Positions 5,159 to 5,263 of a DNA stretch of 5,263 bases are shown piece by piece. Position 1 is the first letter of the stretch, and each line of letters starts with the position of its first letter. The DNA comes from Desulfuromusa sp. (GTDB taxonomy: Bacteria; Desulfobacterota; Desulfuromonadia; Desulfuromonadales; Geopsychrobacteraceae). Where the stretch lies: assembly GCA_029934755.1 (NCBI GenBank), contig JAOZLQ010000095.1:3410-8672 (forward strand), given 5' to 3'. The notes beneath the pieces were generated by a model. That model ran no database searches. It saw nothing but the letters and a program-made list of their open reading frames with translations, and was not told the origin of the DNA. The translations under genes and the position numbers were made by a program.

Positions 5159-5263
5159 ATGCTTGAACCTCGCATCACAGAAGCCGCAGATATTATCCGT
5201 AATGCCAATGCCTTAGTGATCACTGCAGGAGCAGGTATGGGTGTTGATTCAGGACTGCCTGAA
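5159..5263 (+). CDS. Sir2-family NAD-dependent deacylase (N-terminal fragment, cut by window edge)
   Basis: Only the first 35 residues are present. They contain an N-terminal helix and then VITAGAGMGVDSGLPE (20-35), the NAD-binding glycine-rich motif of sirtuins (canonical GAGxSxxSGIPDFR). Sirtuins remove acyl groups from lysines with consumption of NAD. The GMGVDSGLP form differs from the GISxxSGIP form of CobB and, as I recall, marks a separate bacterial sirtuin group. The last visible residue is Glu where Asp is usual. GGAG (5148-5151), 7 nt before the ATG, supports the start. It is probably co-transcribed with ybaK. The zinc-binding and catalytic His regions lie outside the window, so activity cannot be judged. 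Confidence 0.88.
   Translation, partial: MLEPRITEAADIIRNANALVITAGAGMGVDSGLPE

Overview
The window looks like a chromosomal stretch of an anaerobic or microaerophilic Gram-negative bacterium. My best guess is Desulfobacterota, of the Desulfuromonadales kind. The basis is a class I desulfoferrodoxin (typical of anaerobes), a TraB/PrgY-type membrane protein, Sec-type secreted proteins encoded with an ECF sigma factor, and moderate-to-low GC. No rRNA or other marker is present, so the taxonomy is an inference.

Left part (1-1640, minus strand). Four tightly overlapping genes read right to left. They encode an ECF-type sigma factor, a single-pass membrane protein resembling the DUF3619 type (probable anti-sigma factor or partner), a small secreted acidic protein, and a secreted basic, Gln/Lys-rich DUF3106-like protein. 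The last one runs off the left edge inside a perfect 15-bp repeat coding for GGGPI. Starts and stops overlap at each junction, so this is one translationally coupled operon, plausibly an envelope-sensing sigma system. The 3' end of the DUF3619-like gene runs 137 nt out of frame into the small secreted-protein gene. A one-base change in an A-run would restore a normal ATGA junction.

Middle part (1641-2703). Bases 1641-1783 hold no gene and no convincing promoter. A strong terminator (1784-1820) closes the minus-strand dfx gene (1841-2221), which has all iron ligands of a two-centre superoxide reductase. The 480-bp gap after it (2222-2703) is well occupied. It holds a possible dfx control region with an AT-rich palindrome and paired TGATCA sites, a sigma-70-type promoter, a structured RNA that I identify as 6S RNA (ssrS), its terminator, and a possible 17-codon leader ORF ending on the TTG start of the next gene.

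Right part (2704-5263, plus strand). There are four closely spaced genes: a TraB/PrgY family membrane protein, a rhomboid intramembrane protease, a YbaK-type Cys-tRNA(Pro) deacylase, and the start of a Sir2-family NAD-dependent deacylase cut by the window edge. The first two use TTG starts that are well supported by Shine-Dalgarno sequences and by the absence of alternatives. Short gaps (10-24 nt) suggest one transcript. The genes share a protein quality-control flavour (membrane proteolysis, mischarged tRNA editing, deacylation), but no established pathway links them.
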